DNA of 11,326 bases from JAAYJK01 sp964531295. GTDB lineage: Bacteria > Bacillota > Syntrophomonadia > Syntrophomonadales > Syntrophomonadaceae. Within the stretch, counting starts at the first letter, position 1; every line of letters begins with the position of its first letter. The position numbers and the translations under genes were made by a program. The notes beneath the pieces are model-generated. The model had not been told where the DNA came from and ran no database searches. It was given only the letters and a program-made list of their open reading frames with translations. Below are positions 1 through 6,814 of this stretch, in pieces. Location of the stretch: positions 1 to 11,326 of the forward strand of contig CAZHHJ010000071.1 of NCBI GenBank assembly GCA_964531295.1, read 5' to 3'.

Positions 1-71
1 CATATCAGGGGGTTTTTTAGTTTTCAAAGTTCATTTCACGCATTACAGGAATGCTCTTCTTTATCTTTGAA

Positions 72-1076
72 TTACTCAGTTACTTTATCAGACCTGGAAC
101 GGTAACCCCATGGCTCTGTTGCCCTTAATTTCTCAAGCCTGGAAGCACCAAGTTTATCCAAGTATTGATCACGAGATTTCACGCCGAATATCCAATCCTC
201 TGTCCACTGCTTAGAACCTTCAGCCGTACGAGCGGCAGCTACATAATCCCTTATAAACTCAATATCAGTATCATAAACACCCCTTACCTGGCTTGGATGC
301 CCCCCCCAAGGGATCTCCACCACCATGTCCACTGCGGTGCAGGGAATTTGGTTGTAATTGGGGTCTCGGCGCAGATATTCTTCTGGCACTATTTGCTCAG
401 TAGTAACAATCACCGTCCGAGCGGCGTGAATGAAGTAATGATCAAAGGCTAGGCTGCCGCTTATCCTGGCGGTTCCCTTTTCACCTGCCATCTGGGTATG
501 AATAATGGCGACATCAGCGGGCATAGCCGGCAGGAGTTTTACGGTTCCTTCGTTATAAAAAGGATCTTCAATCAATTCAAACTTCTTTCTCGGAATCATT
601 TTTTTGTTGCCGGCTAATTCCATGAGCACTTCATTCCTATCCATTTGATCATTTAGCACATCACTTCCCAGGGTGGCTCGGGTAGCTACGAACGGACTGC
701 CTACCATAGCTGCCATAGCTCCATAGATTATGTCTAGATGTCCGATTTCGTCCGGGAAAAACTGGCCTGCTTCGGTCTTCCGAAGGGTAGCTGGAGATAG
801 CCCGAAAGTGCCTATCCCGGTGTAGCAACCCCTCCACGCTACCGCACATCCGGCGCCCACTAGGATATCTTCAGCAAGAGAACACTGGGCCAGCAAAATG
901 AGGCCCTGCTTCTGCTGTCTGACTATTTCATAGGCCGCCGCCATTGGACGACGAGTGTCAATAAATGCGCCTAACATAAGAACATCACCGTTTCTAATTT
1001 CACTAACAGCTTCTGAGAGAGATACTATTTTGTTGTTTCTTGTTTTTCTGAGCCTTTTATCAAATAAATTATTCAT
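72..1076 (-). CDS. Family I CoA transferase, alpha subunit (glutaconate CoA-transferase subunit A-like)
   Basis: The 334-residue product resembles glutaconate CoA-transferase subunit A along its whole length, close to that family's roughly 320 residues. Recognisable blocks are the N-terminal NGDVLMLGAF stretch (about residues 29-38), the DVAIIHTQMA block near the middle, the RRDPNYNQIP segment, GGHPSQVRGVYDTD, and the C-terminal DQYLDKLGASRLEKL. Known family members move CoA between carboxylic acids and work as alpha/beta heteromers, with the catalytic glutamate on the beta subunit, so this protein alone should be inactive. The start at 1076 has an AGGTAG-like ribosome binding site just upstream. 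It follows the acyl-CoA dehydrogenase by 66 bases and is probably co-transcribed. Only 71 bases remain to the window edge, with no convincing beta-subunit start. The substrate is unknown; glutaconate itself is not implied. Confidence 0.85.
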   Translation of the reverse strand: MNNLFDKRLRKTRNNKIVSLSEAVSEIRNGDVLMLGAFIDTRRPMAAAYEIVRQQKQGLILLAQCSLAEDILVGAGCAVAWRGCYTGIGTFGLSPATLRKTEAGQFFPDEIGHLDIIYGAMAAMVGSPFVATRATLGSDVLNDQMDRNEVLMELAGNKKMIPRKKFELIEDPFYNEGTVKLLPAMPADVAIIHTQMAGEKGTARISGSLAFDHYFIHAARTVIVTTEQIVPEEYLRRDPNYNQIPCTAVDMVVEIPWGGHPSQVRGVYDTDIEFIRDYVAAARTAEGSKQWTEDWIFGVKSRDQYLDKLGASRLEKLRATEPWGYRSRSDKVTE

Positions 1077-1142
1077 TTTCTACCTGCCTATAATATTGAT
1101 TCCCTCTTAGGAAACATCTTGCTATATCTGTGCTATTTTCAC

Positions 1143-2285
1143 TTAGGCTAGCACGCTCTTGCCAATTATAATCCGCTGTACCTGAGCTGTTCCTTCGAAA
1201 ATTTGTAGGATCTTAGCATCCCGCATCATTTTTTCTACTGGGTAGTCTCTACAGAAGCCATATCCGCCCAGTATCTGTACGGCATTGGTGACGACCCGGT
1301 TAGCCGCATCGGCAGCAAAACACTTGCACATTGCAGATAAATCTGCAGCCATCATTTTCTCATCAAGAAGCCAAGCAGCTTTCTGCCACAGCAGTTGAGA
1401 AGCTTCAATTTCCATAGCCATATCCGCCAGCATAAATTGTATTGCCTGAAGATTAGCAATGTTGGTTCCAAACGCCTTTCTTTCTTTAGCATAATCGCGG
1501 GCAAAACTAAATGCTGCCAAAGCTACCCCGGTTGAAGCTGAAGCAATAAACGGGCGGGAAGAATTAAAGGACTTCATAGCCAGCTTGAATCCGTCCCCTT
1601 CATCACCAATCCGGTATCTCTTGTGTACCTTAACGTTATCCAGAATAATTTCAGACGTTTCCGAGCAGCGCATGCCCATTTTATGTTCGCTTTTCCCGAA
1701 GGATAAGCCTTCCACCTTGGTATCCACCATAAAAAAGGTTTGCGCACGATGGCCCTTGCTTTTGTCGTGCGTGGCTAGCACGACCAGCTTATCAGCATGT
1801 TTACCGTTGGTAATAAAGATTTTGGTACCGTTAAGGATATAATAGTCCCCATCCTTCTTACAGGTCGTGGACAATCCGGCTACGTCCGATCCGGCACCCG
1901 GTTCTGTTACCGCGTACGCTGCCAATTTCCCTTCCTCACATAAGCTAGGATACCAATAATCCCATTGTTCCTCTGTACCCCCGTATAGAACTGGCTCTGA
2001 AGCAAGCATATTAGCAATGGGAGAAATTGCAATACCAAGGCAACCCCGGCATAGTTCTTCAACCACCATACATAATCCAACATTGCCAAAAACCATGCCA
2101 TTGTATTTTTCCGGGGCATTCATGCAATTGAGTCCTAGATCAAACATTTTTTTCACTTCCGGCCAGGGGAATTCTTCTGATTCATCATAAGCAGCCCTTA
2201 CTGGGACGATCTCATTTTCCACAAACTTCCTTACTGTTTTTTGCAACGCCAGCTGGTCTTCGTTATAGGTAAATCCAAACGCCAT
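1143..2285 (-). CDS. Acyl-CoA dehydrogenase, short/medium-chain (MCAD/BCD) type
   Basis: This 380-residue FAD-dependent dehydrogenase introduces the alpha,beta double bond into an acyl-CoA and passes electrons to an electron-transfer flavoprotein. The N-terminal helical domain is followed by the signature AYAVTEPGAGSD (about residues 123-134), the beta domain, and a C-terminal helical domain containing YAKERKAFG and LGGYGF. The catalytic glutamate is in the usual short/medium-chain place, E364 in QIFEGTAQ. The SSRP motif near residues 242-245 resembles MCAD more than butyryl-CoA dehydrogenase. The ATG start has a GAGGAGG site nine bases upstream. A sigma-54-type promoter lies about 90 bases upstream, and the GctA-like gene follows, suggesting a two- or three-gene operon. 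Substrate length cannot be read from sequence; a dicarboxylyl-CoA is possible given the neighbour. Confidence 0.93.
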   Translation of the reverse strand: MAFGFTYNEDQLALQKTVRKFVENEIVPVRAAYDESEEFPWPEVKKMFDLGLNCMNAPEKYNGMVFGNVGLCMVVEELCRGCLGIAISPIANMLASEPVLYGGTEEQWDYWYPSLCEEGKLAAYAVTEPGAGSDVAGLSTTCKKDGDYYILNGTKIFITNGKHADKLVVLATHDKSKGHRAQTFFMVDTKVEGLSFGKSEHKMGMRCSETSEIILDNVKVHKRYRIGDEGDGFKLAMKSFNSSRPFIASASTGVALAAFSFARDYAKERKAFGTNIANLQAIQFMLADMAMEIEASQLLWQKAAWLLDEKMMAADLSAMCKCFAADAANRVVTNAVQILGGYGFCRDYPVEKMMRDAKILQIFEGTAQVQRIIIGKSVLA

Positions 2286-2376
2286 GCCTTAATACCTCCT
2301 CAATCAGATTGTGAAAATTTCACACTGGTCTAGATGAGCATCTCCCCCCCTTCTTGTTGGGCTTACTGTAAGTTAA

Positions 2377-2392
2377 TGCAAAATCTATGCCA
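2377..2392 (-). promoter_or_regulatory. Sigma-54 (-24/-12) promoter for the acyl-CoA dehydrogenase/GctA operon
   Basis: On the minus strand the sequence reads TGGCATAGATTTTGCA, which matches the sigma-54 consensus TGGCAYRNNNNTTGCW at every defined position, including GG/GC spacing. It lies about 90 bases upstream of the acyl-CoA dehydrogenase ATG, points toward it, and sits between that gene and the terminator of the sigma-54 activator gene. The start of transcription would be near 2365. The match is seen directly; use in vivo is inferred. Confidence 0.85.
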
Positions 2393-2534
2393 TAGTAGGA
2401 AAGTAGGCATAATCCCCGATACAATGGATTTGGCGAGTTTCCATCATAATAAAAATATCGGGAGTAATCTCTATTAAATTGTTTTTTATTTCATTAAAAG
2501 CCGGTTCCAATCCCCAATGAACCTAACATTGCGA

Positions 2535-2578
2535 GGATTGGACTTATAACCAACGGTCTTTGGTTATAAGTCCAATCC
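2535..2578. repeat. Perfect 19-bp inverted repeat, candidate activator binding site (UAS)
   Basis: The left arm GGATTGGACTTATAACCAA (2535-2553) is perfectly repeated in inverse orientation at 2560-2578, with a six-base spacer. It lies about 145-185 bases upstream of the -24 element at 2377-2392, the usual distance for enhancer sites of sigma-54 activators, and the activator gene is adjacent. It has no T-tract on the minus strand, and the activator gene already has its own terminator at 2617-2639. A binding site is therefore the better reading, although a hairpin role in RNA is not excluded. Confidence 0.6.
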
Positions 2579-2616
2579 GGATATTTACGGTATATAAGGT
2601 CGATAATTTTGTACGT

Positions 2617-2639
2617 AAAAAAACCTGCCGAAGCAGGTT
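2617..2639 (-). terminator. Rho-independent terminator of the sigma-54 activator gene
   Basis: Read on the minus strand, a perfect stem AACCTGC/GCAGGTT encloses a TTCG tetraloop and runs directly into seven consecutive T residues. It begins about 60 bases after the stop codon of the activator gene. Stem, stable tetraloop and T-tract are all visible. Confidence 0.92.
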
Positions 2640-2701
2640 AAGAATTCGTTAATTCACCTTTTACACCTTATCTTTTATTTGCACTTAAACGGTCCAACCG
2701 A

Positions 2702-4120
2702 CTAGGAATTGTCTTGTGTAAGCTCATATTGTTTTATTTTCTTATATAGCCATGATAGGTCAATATCGAGAACTTTAGCTGTTTTCGTTTTATTATAACC
2801 GGTTTCTTCGAGGACTTCAGTAAGAATTTGTTTTTCATATTCTTTTATCATCGATTTCAGTGTGTTGGATGGGATAGGGTTGGTATTTCCGCGGTTAATC
2901 TTCATGAAACGTAGTTGCTCGGTGGTGATCGTGGAACAATTCTCCATATCCGCCAGCAGCATGGCTCTTTGCAATACATTTGAAAGTTCTCTAATATTGC
3001 CTGGCCAATTGTATTTACTGATCAGATCCAGAGCCTCATCTGATATACTGGCCACATTGGTTTTCAAATCCATATTTAGTTGCGGTATGAGACAACTAAC
3101 GAGCAGCCGAATGTCCTCTGTCCGTTCTCTTAATGGAGGGATCTCCAACTTCAGAACATTCAGTCTGTAATACAAGTCCTCTCTAAATCTCTGTTGGGTA
3201 ATCATTTCTTCTAAATTCCGATTCGTTGCGGCAATGACCCTTACATTTACCCGGACTGGATGATGGCTCCCCAATCTTTCAAATTCCCTTTCCTGCAGAA
3301 ACACCAGCAACTTGCTTTGCATGGAAGGAGCCATTTCTCCAATCTCATCGAGGAAAATGGTTCCTCCATTGGCCAATTCAAACTTTCCAGGACTCCCTCC
3401 TTTGCGGGCTCCGGTAAATGCACCTTCTACATAGCCAAAGAGTTCAGCTTCCAAAAGGTGTTCTGGTATGGCTGCACAGTTGACCCTAATAAAAGGCATC
3501 CTGGAGCGACTGCTGGTTTTATGAATAGCATGTGCGAATAATTCCTTTCCGGTTCCGCTTTCTCCGGTAATTAATACGGTGATGGACGGATGGAGTGCTG
3601 CCTTCTGGGCCAGAGACTTCACATCCTGTATCTTTCTAGTTTGTCCAATGATTTCTGCAAAAGTGTACCGTGAAGAATACAAGTTGTTCACTTCATCCCT
3701 GTACATATTAAGCTCTGACATAAGGTTGTCAACCAGGTCCTTTGCATCCCATATATCCATAAAAATACTGTAGGCAAAACAAGCAACTAATTCACCGTTT
3801 TTGATCAAGGGTACCGCACAGGCAATCATGTTAAAACCGTTTACCGACCAGTTATAGCCTACAATCGCTTTACCGGTCTCAAGTACAACAAGCGTACGAG
3901 TTCCCGGCGTAATATCGCCAATATACTTTCCTATGACCTCCTCTTCTTTTTTCCCCAGGATGTCTAGATAAGTTTTATTAATAAACCTTACCGTCCCATC
4001 TTTGCATACAATTATTGAAACCATAGCACTGACATCTAATAAATCACTTACTAATAACCCTGATTTCAAAACTTTTACCCCCTCTAAGAAAACGCGACGA
4101 CTTTCTTGACAGTCACCCAT
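2702..4120 (-). CDS. Sigma-54-dependent transcriptional activator (PAS, AAA+, Fis-type HTH)
   Basis: The 472-residue protein has the layout of a bacterial enhancer-binding protein. A PAS-like sensor occupies about residues 26-120. The AAA+ domain has Walker A GESGTGKE (186-193), the sigma-54 contact loop GAFTGA (233-238), Walker B GTIFLDE (253-259) and the REDLYYRLNVL segment with candidate arginine fingers. A Fis-type helix-turn-helix lies at the C-terminus (about 441-465, TKTAKVLDIDLSWLYKKI). There is no receiver domain, so control is probably by a ligand on the PAS domain and not by phosphorylation. Two near-consensus sigma-54 promoters in the window make both metabolic operons likely targets. 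The ATG at 4120 lacks a good ribosome binding site. A TTG at 4069-4067 follows AGAGGGGG by eight bases and would drop 17 residues while keeping the PAS domain, so the start is uncertain. Confidence 0.95.
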   Translation of the reverse strand: MGDCQESRRVFLEGVKVLKSGLLVSDLLDVSAMVSIIVCKDGTVRFINKTYLDILGKKEEEVIGKYIGDITPGTRTLVVLETGKAIVGYNWSVNGFNMIACAVPLIKNGELVACFAYSIFMDIWDAKDLVDNLMSELNMYRDEVNNLYSSRYTFAEIIGQTRKIQDVKSLAQKAALHPSITVLITGESGTGKELFAHAIHKTSSRSRMPFIRVNCAAIPEHLLEAELFGYVEGAFTGARKGGSPGKFELANGGTIFLDEIGEMAPSMQSKLLVFLQEREFERLGSHHPVRVNVRVIAATNRNLEEMITQQRFREDLYYRLNVLKLEIPPLRERTEDIRLLVSCLIPQLNMDLKTNVASISDEALDLISKYNWPGNIRELSNVLQRAMLLADMENCSTITTEQLRFMKINRGNTNPIPSNTLKSMIKEYEKQILTEVLEETGYNKTKTAKVLDIDLSWLYKKIKQYELTQDNS

Positions 4121-4128
4121 TAGAACCG

Positions 4129-4260
4129 TTATTTCATCTCTTTTAGAGCCTGGTCAACTTTGACTGCTACGTCTTCTGGGACCCATGGCTCCTAATCTTA
4201 AGGCGATTTCTGATTTGCCCAGGTACTGGGAACTTTTTCAAGACCCTGAAGTTCCTGGTA
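4129..4260 (-). pseudogene. Possible 3' remnant of a decayed gene upstream of the activator
   Basis: One minus-strand frame reads like a protein C-terminus: EPWVPEDVAVKVDQALKEM, a lysine, then a stop at 4131-4129, eight bases before the activator ATG. Further upstream the same frame has stops at 4200-4198 and 4194-4192, then continues as YQELQGLEKVPSTWANQKSP. The charged amphipathic tail is unlike random noncoding translation, but no start, binding site or full domain is present. The PEDV tail recalls C-termini of some corrinoid methyltransferases; this is too little to name a family. It could be chance. Confidence 0.25.
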
Positions 4261-4538
4261 AAGGGTGTTTTCATAACAGTGAAACGAGATCAAGGTATAC
4301 GAAAATAATATAGGCATTATAAAATCCGATATGGATGTGCTAGTCTGACTTGGTAGTATGAGAAAAAGAGGGGGAAATACATGCATAAAGCCCACTTTGC
4401 CTACGAGGTTAACAGACGGGCTCGGACTTAAGTCAGCCTTATTCTGGTATTTTTTATATTTTATATTGCATAGCTAAAATTCGTCCCGAAATGTGGTTCC
4501 CTGCATTAAAAGACCTCGGCACCTACCAATAATTTTTT

Positions 4539-4551
4539 TTGTGTAACACAA
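4539..4551. promoter_or_regulatory. Operator-like palindrome
   Basis: TTGTGTAACACAA is a perfect inverted repeat with six-base arms around one central base, in an AT-rich stretch. It resembles a repressor operator; it shares TTGTG/CACAA ends with Rex sites but is five bases shorter than the Rex consensus. No regulator can be assigned. Confidence 0.3.
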
Positions 4552-4635
4552 TACTAAGTTGTTTAACTTGGTTAGTCAATTGTAATATATCGACGTATTG
4601 AGGATTCATTCGATCAACTTCGCTATAATAGCCAA

Positions 4636-4655
4636 TTATAACCTTTTTGTTATAA
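4636..4655. promoter_or_regulatory. Inverted repeat sharing the TTATAAC half-site of the 2535-2578 palindrome
   Basis: TTATAAC and GTTATAA form a perfect inverted repeat with a six-base spacer. The same heptamers lie inside the large palindrome at 2535-2578, there twelve bases apart. It sits about 500 bases upstream of the activator gene, so it could be a second binding site for the same protein. AT-rich composition makes chance occurrence possible. Confidence 0.3.
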
Positions 4656-4817
4656 AGTTTTTTAAATGGTAGAAATAACTTTATGTGTCAGAATAGTTGT
4701 CGTGTGGGTGATATAATATTTTAAGAAAGGTTGGTATTACAAGTCCCATACGATAGATTCAAAAGCGGATGAGGAGAAAAATACACCCGAAGGTATTTAA
4801 TGTTCGTGCATCCTCCT

Positions 4818-4832
4818 GGGGAAAGATTCCCC
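4818..4832. repeat. Small inverted repeat GGGGAA/TTCCCC
   Basis: GGGGAA and TTCCCC are separated by AGA, forming a compact perfect hairpin. It overlaps the start of the GATTCC...CGGAATGACAG segment and may belong to a dispersed intergenic repeat. There is no T-tract on either side. Confidence 0.4.
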
Positions 4833-4913
4833 GCTGGGCTCGGAATGACAGGACTTGCAGCCTGGACCGCCATAAGTTCAGTGCCCCCTCTGACTTCGCT
4901 GTTATCATGCAGC

Positions 4914-4946
4914 GACCGCTTTCAGGTTTTTAACCTAAAAGCGGTC
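4914..4946 (-). terminator. Hairpin at the end of the CoA-transferase operon, possible terminator
   Basis: The arms GACCGCTTT and AAAGCGGTC pair perfectly, and an inner AGGTT/AACCT extends the stem past one mismatch and one unpaired base, leaving a short T-rich loop. It starts about 28 bases after the CoA-transferase stop. No T-tract follows on the minus strand, so it may act as a 3'-end-stabilising hairpin or need other factors for termination. Confidence 0.45.
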
Positions 4947-4974
4947 TGATCTGTATTAATAAATAATAGCGATA

Positions 4975-6315
4975 TTACTTTAAACTGGCAAATGGATAGA
5001 AATTCCTATTCATACTGGCCTGCAATTCACCGCGCAGGTCAGGATGTGCTATGGCAATTAATTCCTTGGCCCGCTCGGTCCGGGATTTATATCTTAAGTT
5101 GGCTACGCCATATTCGCTAACCACATACTGGGCATAGGTGCGTGGAACAGTAACCGGGGAACCTCCAGGAAATTCAGGGACTATGGAAGAAGACAAGGAC
5201 CCATCTGGCATTACCCGGGATGAACTGACCAGAGTAATCCCCTTCCCTCCCTCGGACCAGAAGGAACCTATCATAAAATCAAACTGCCCACCCGAACCAC
5301 TGATTTGGGTATGACCCAGCCCTTCGGAATTTATTTGTCCGCTCAGGTCAACCATTAAGGCCATATTCATGGCTACTATGTTGGGGTGTTGGCCAATGAA
5401 AGCTGGATTATTGGTATATGAAGAGGGATAAAACTCGCAGGCCGGATTTTCCTTCACATACCGGTACATTTCTTCGTCTCCCATACAAAAGGTGGCAACG
5501 GTTATTCCTTTATGAAAAGGCTTTCTGCTATTGGTAACAATGCCTTTTTCCACCAGGTTTGGCAAGCCAATAGGAAACATTTCGGTGACCACCCCCAGGT
5601 CCTTTTTACCTTCTAACCCGCTGACCACTGCTTCCGGGATACCGCCTATGCCCATCTGAATAGTATCTCCATCATCGATCAAATCCAGCACATAGGAAGC
5701 GATTCTTTTTTCCATATTGGTGGGTTGACCCCGGCCAAAAGTTGGAATGGGGGTTGAGTTTTCCGCGAAATAATCAAATTCGGAGATATGCATCCAATTG
5801 TTTCCATAGATTATCGGCATCTGATCATTGACCTCTCCTATGGTCACCCGCTGCTTGCCAGATGCTCTGCCTTTCCGAATGGTCTCCATGGTATAAAAAT
5901 TAGTCAGACCGAGGTTCACATAACCGGCGGCATTAGGCGGAGTAACCATGGCCAGGAATACATCTGATTTATGCCAGACCTTATCGGCCAGATCTGAGCT
6001 CATAACCGGGTAAAAGTCAGCCTGCTTGGAATTATTCATTTTCCGTCCAGTAGCAATGCTGAAAGCCGGCATATAATTAATATGACCATTAAGTTTAAAC
6101 ATAAATTCCGGATCATATAATTTGCAGGGGCGCAGCTGAAGACTATCCAATATCCTTACTTCCTGCAATTCTTCCCAGCGATCCAAAATGGCATTGAATA
6201 TATCAGGTGAGCAGGATCCGATTGCCAGACCGGTACCAACCACATCACCTGATTGAACTGTTCTAGCCGCCTCTTCTATGCTTATCACTTTTTTTTGATA
6301 TTCTATCTTTGACAT
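4975..6315 (-). CDS. Acetyl-CoA hydrolase/transferase-family CoA transferase (Cat1/4-hydroxybutyrate CoA-transferase-like)
   Basis: The 446-residue protein probably activates a carboxylic acid by taking CoA from acetyl-CoA or another acyl-CoA, avoiding ATP cost. Family features are MGIGGIP (about 221-227), the probable catalytic glutamate E245 in VVTEMFPIG, and the glycine loop GSGGQFDF (about 340-347). The whole two-domain chain is present, so unlike the GctA-type enzymes it needs no second subunit. The frame is open 24 codons further upstream, but the ATG at 6315 is chosen because CGAGGAG precedes it by eight bases and MSKIEYQKK begins the conserved part. It is the last gene of the main operon, 73 bases after the DUF35 gene. 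Its place at the end of a beta-oxidation set fits substrate activation coupled to acetate release. Confidence 0.92.
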   Translation of the reverse strand: MSKIEYQKKVISIEEAARTVQSGDVVGTGLAIGSCSPDIFNAILDRWEELQEVRILDSLQLRPCKLYDPEFMFKLNGHINYMPAFSIATGRKMNNSKQADFYPVMSSDLADKVWHKSDVFLAMVTPPNAAGYVNLGLTNFYTMETIRKGRASGKQRVTIGEVNDQMPIIYGNNWMHISEFDYFAENSTPIPTFGRGQPTNMEKRIASYVLDLIDDGDTIQMGIGGIPEAVVSGLEGKKDLGVVTEMFPIGLPNLVEKGIVTNSRKPFHKGITVATFCMGDEEMYRYVKENPACEFYPSSYTNNPAFIGQHPNIVAMNMALMVDLSGQINSEGLGHTQISGSGGQFDFMIGSFWSEGGKGITLVSSSRVMPDGSLSSSIVPEFPGGSPVTVPRTYAQYVVSEYGVANLRYKSRTERAKELIAIAHPDLRGELQASMNRNFYPFASLK

Positions 6316-6323
6316 ATAACTCA

Positions 6324-6330
6324 CTCCTCG
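6324..6330 (-). promoter_or_regulatory. Ribosome binding site fixing the CoA-transferase start
   Basis: CGAGGAG on the minus strand stands eight bases before the ATG at 6315. The upstream GTG at 6387, which would add 24 residues, has no comparable site. Confidence 0.8.
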
Positions 6331-6388
6331 TATAATTTTTTTTCGGGATATAAGTTCCAGGTATTTAAATACCTGATCCGTTTCCACG

Positions 6389-6799
6389 CTACTCTATCAA
6401 ACTAAATGCAGGTCTGGCCATTTCCCCGGCAGAATATTTATCTCCCGGGAACACCCTATGTCCTAGCTTGACTCTTTTTCCCATTACATCCATGGTTACC
6501 TTTTTGGGGTCCATATCTACAAGGTTACCCATAATCCATGGTCCCTCATCGAGTTCAACCATTACTATAGTTATGGGCATTTCATTTTCACGACCCTCAG
6601 AATTAATATAGGAGGTAGTGAAGGTAACAACTTTCCCATCACCCGTTAGTTCAACAATCTCTTGATTGGTGCTGGTACAGTTCTGGCAAACCATCATCGG
6701 TGGACAAGTAAACGTCCCACAATCATTACACTTCAATCCCAGTAATTTATCCTTCTTGAGTGCTTTGCTATAGTCTTTAAAAATGATCTTATATTCCAC
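6389..6799 (-). CDS. DUF35 zinc-ribbon/OB-fold protein, thiolase partner
   Basis: From a GTG start the product is 136 residues. A rubredoxin-like zinc ribbon has cysteines at 24, 27, 38 and 41 (CNDC and CQNC), followed by an OB-fold with the DGKVVTFTTSY and PITIVMVELDEG strands. Proteins of this family bind thiolase-fold enzymes: the archaeal thiolase/HMG-CoA synthase complex and the Ltp2-ChsH2 aldolase of steroid degradation are known cases. The gene starts 13 bases after the thiolase stop, consistent with a tight complex. The GTG follows an AAAGGGGGG site that overlaps the thiolase stop. An ATG two bases earlier is out of frame, and the longer upstream frame only reads over the thiolase end. 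Confidence 0.9.
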   Translation of the reverse strand: MEYKIIFKDYSKALKKDKLLGLKCNDCGTFTCPPMMVCQNCTSTNQEIVELTGDGKVVTFTTSYINSEGRENEMPITIVMVELDEGPWIMGNLVDMDPKKVTMDVMGKRVKLGHRVFPGDKYSAGEMARPAFSLIE

Positions 6800-6805
6800 A
6801 TTAAA

Positions 6806-6814
6806 CCCCCCTTT
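6806..6814 (-). promoter_or_regulatory. Ribosome binding site for the DUF35 gene, overlapping the thiolase stop
   Basis: AAAGGGGGG begins inside the thiolase TAA codon and stands six bases before the GTG at 6799. This supports the GTG start and coupled translation of the two partner proteins. Confidence 0.75.

Larger units (their letters stand above)
4261..4974. other. Long intergenic region with no supported gene
   Basis: No frame here has both a credible start and protein-like composition. The stretch separates the CoA-transferase operon end from the activator gene and should hold the activator promoter, but I find no convincing -35/-10 pair and no sigma-54 element in it. It contains several inverted repeats, listed separately, and a GATTCC...CGGAATGACAG segment near 4825-4853 of the type seen as dispersed intergenic repeats. 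No tRNA, rRNA or CRISPR pattern is visible. Confidence 0.6.

Noticed and set aside
165..452. Plus-strand frames opposite the CoA transferase, dehydrogenases, thiolase and activator
   Set aside because: They are antisense shadows of well-supported minus-strand genes, without family motifs.
4198..4395. A 65-codon minus-strand frame upstream of the activator gene
   Set aside because: Its N-terminal half has no protein-like character or ribosome binding site. Only its end may belong to a gene remnant, reported separately.
6315..6387. N-terminal extension of the CoA transferase by 24 residues
   Set aside because: It starts with a GTG lacking a binding site, while the internal ATG has CGAGGAG at eight bases and begins the conserved sequence.
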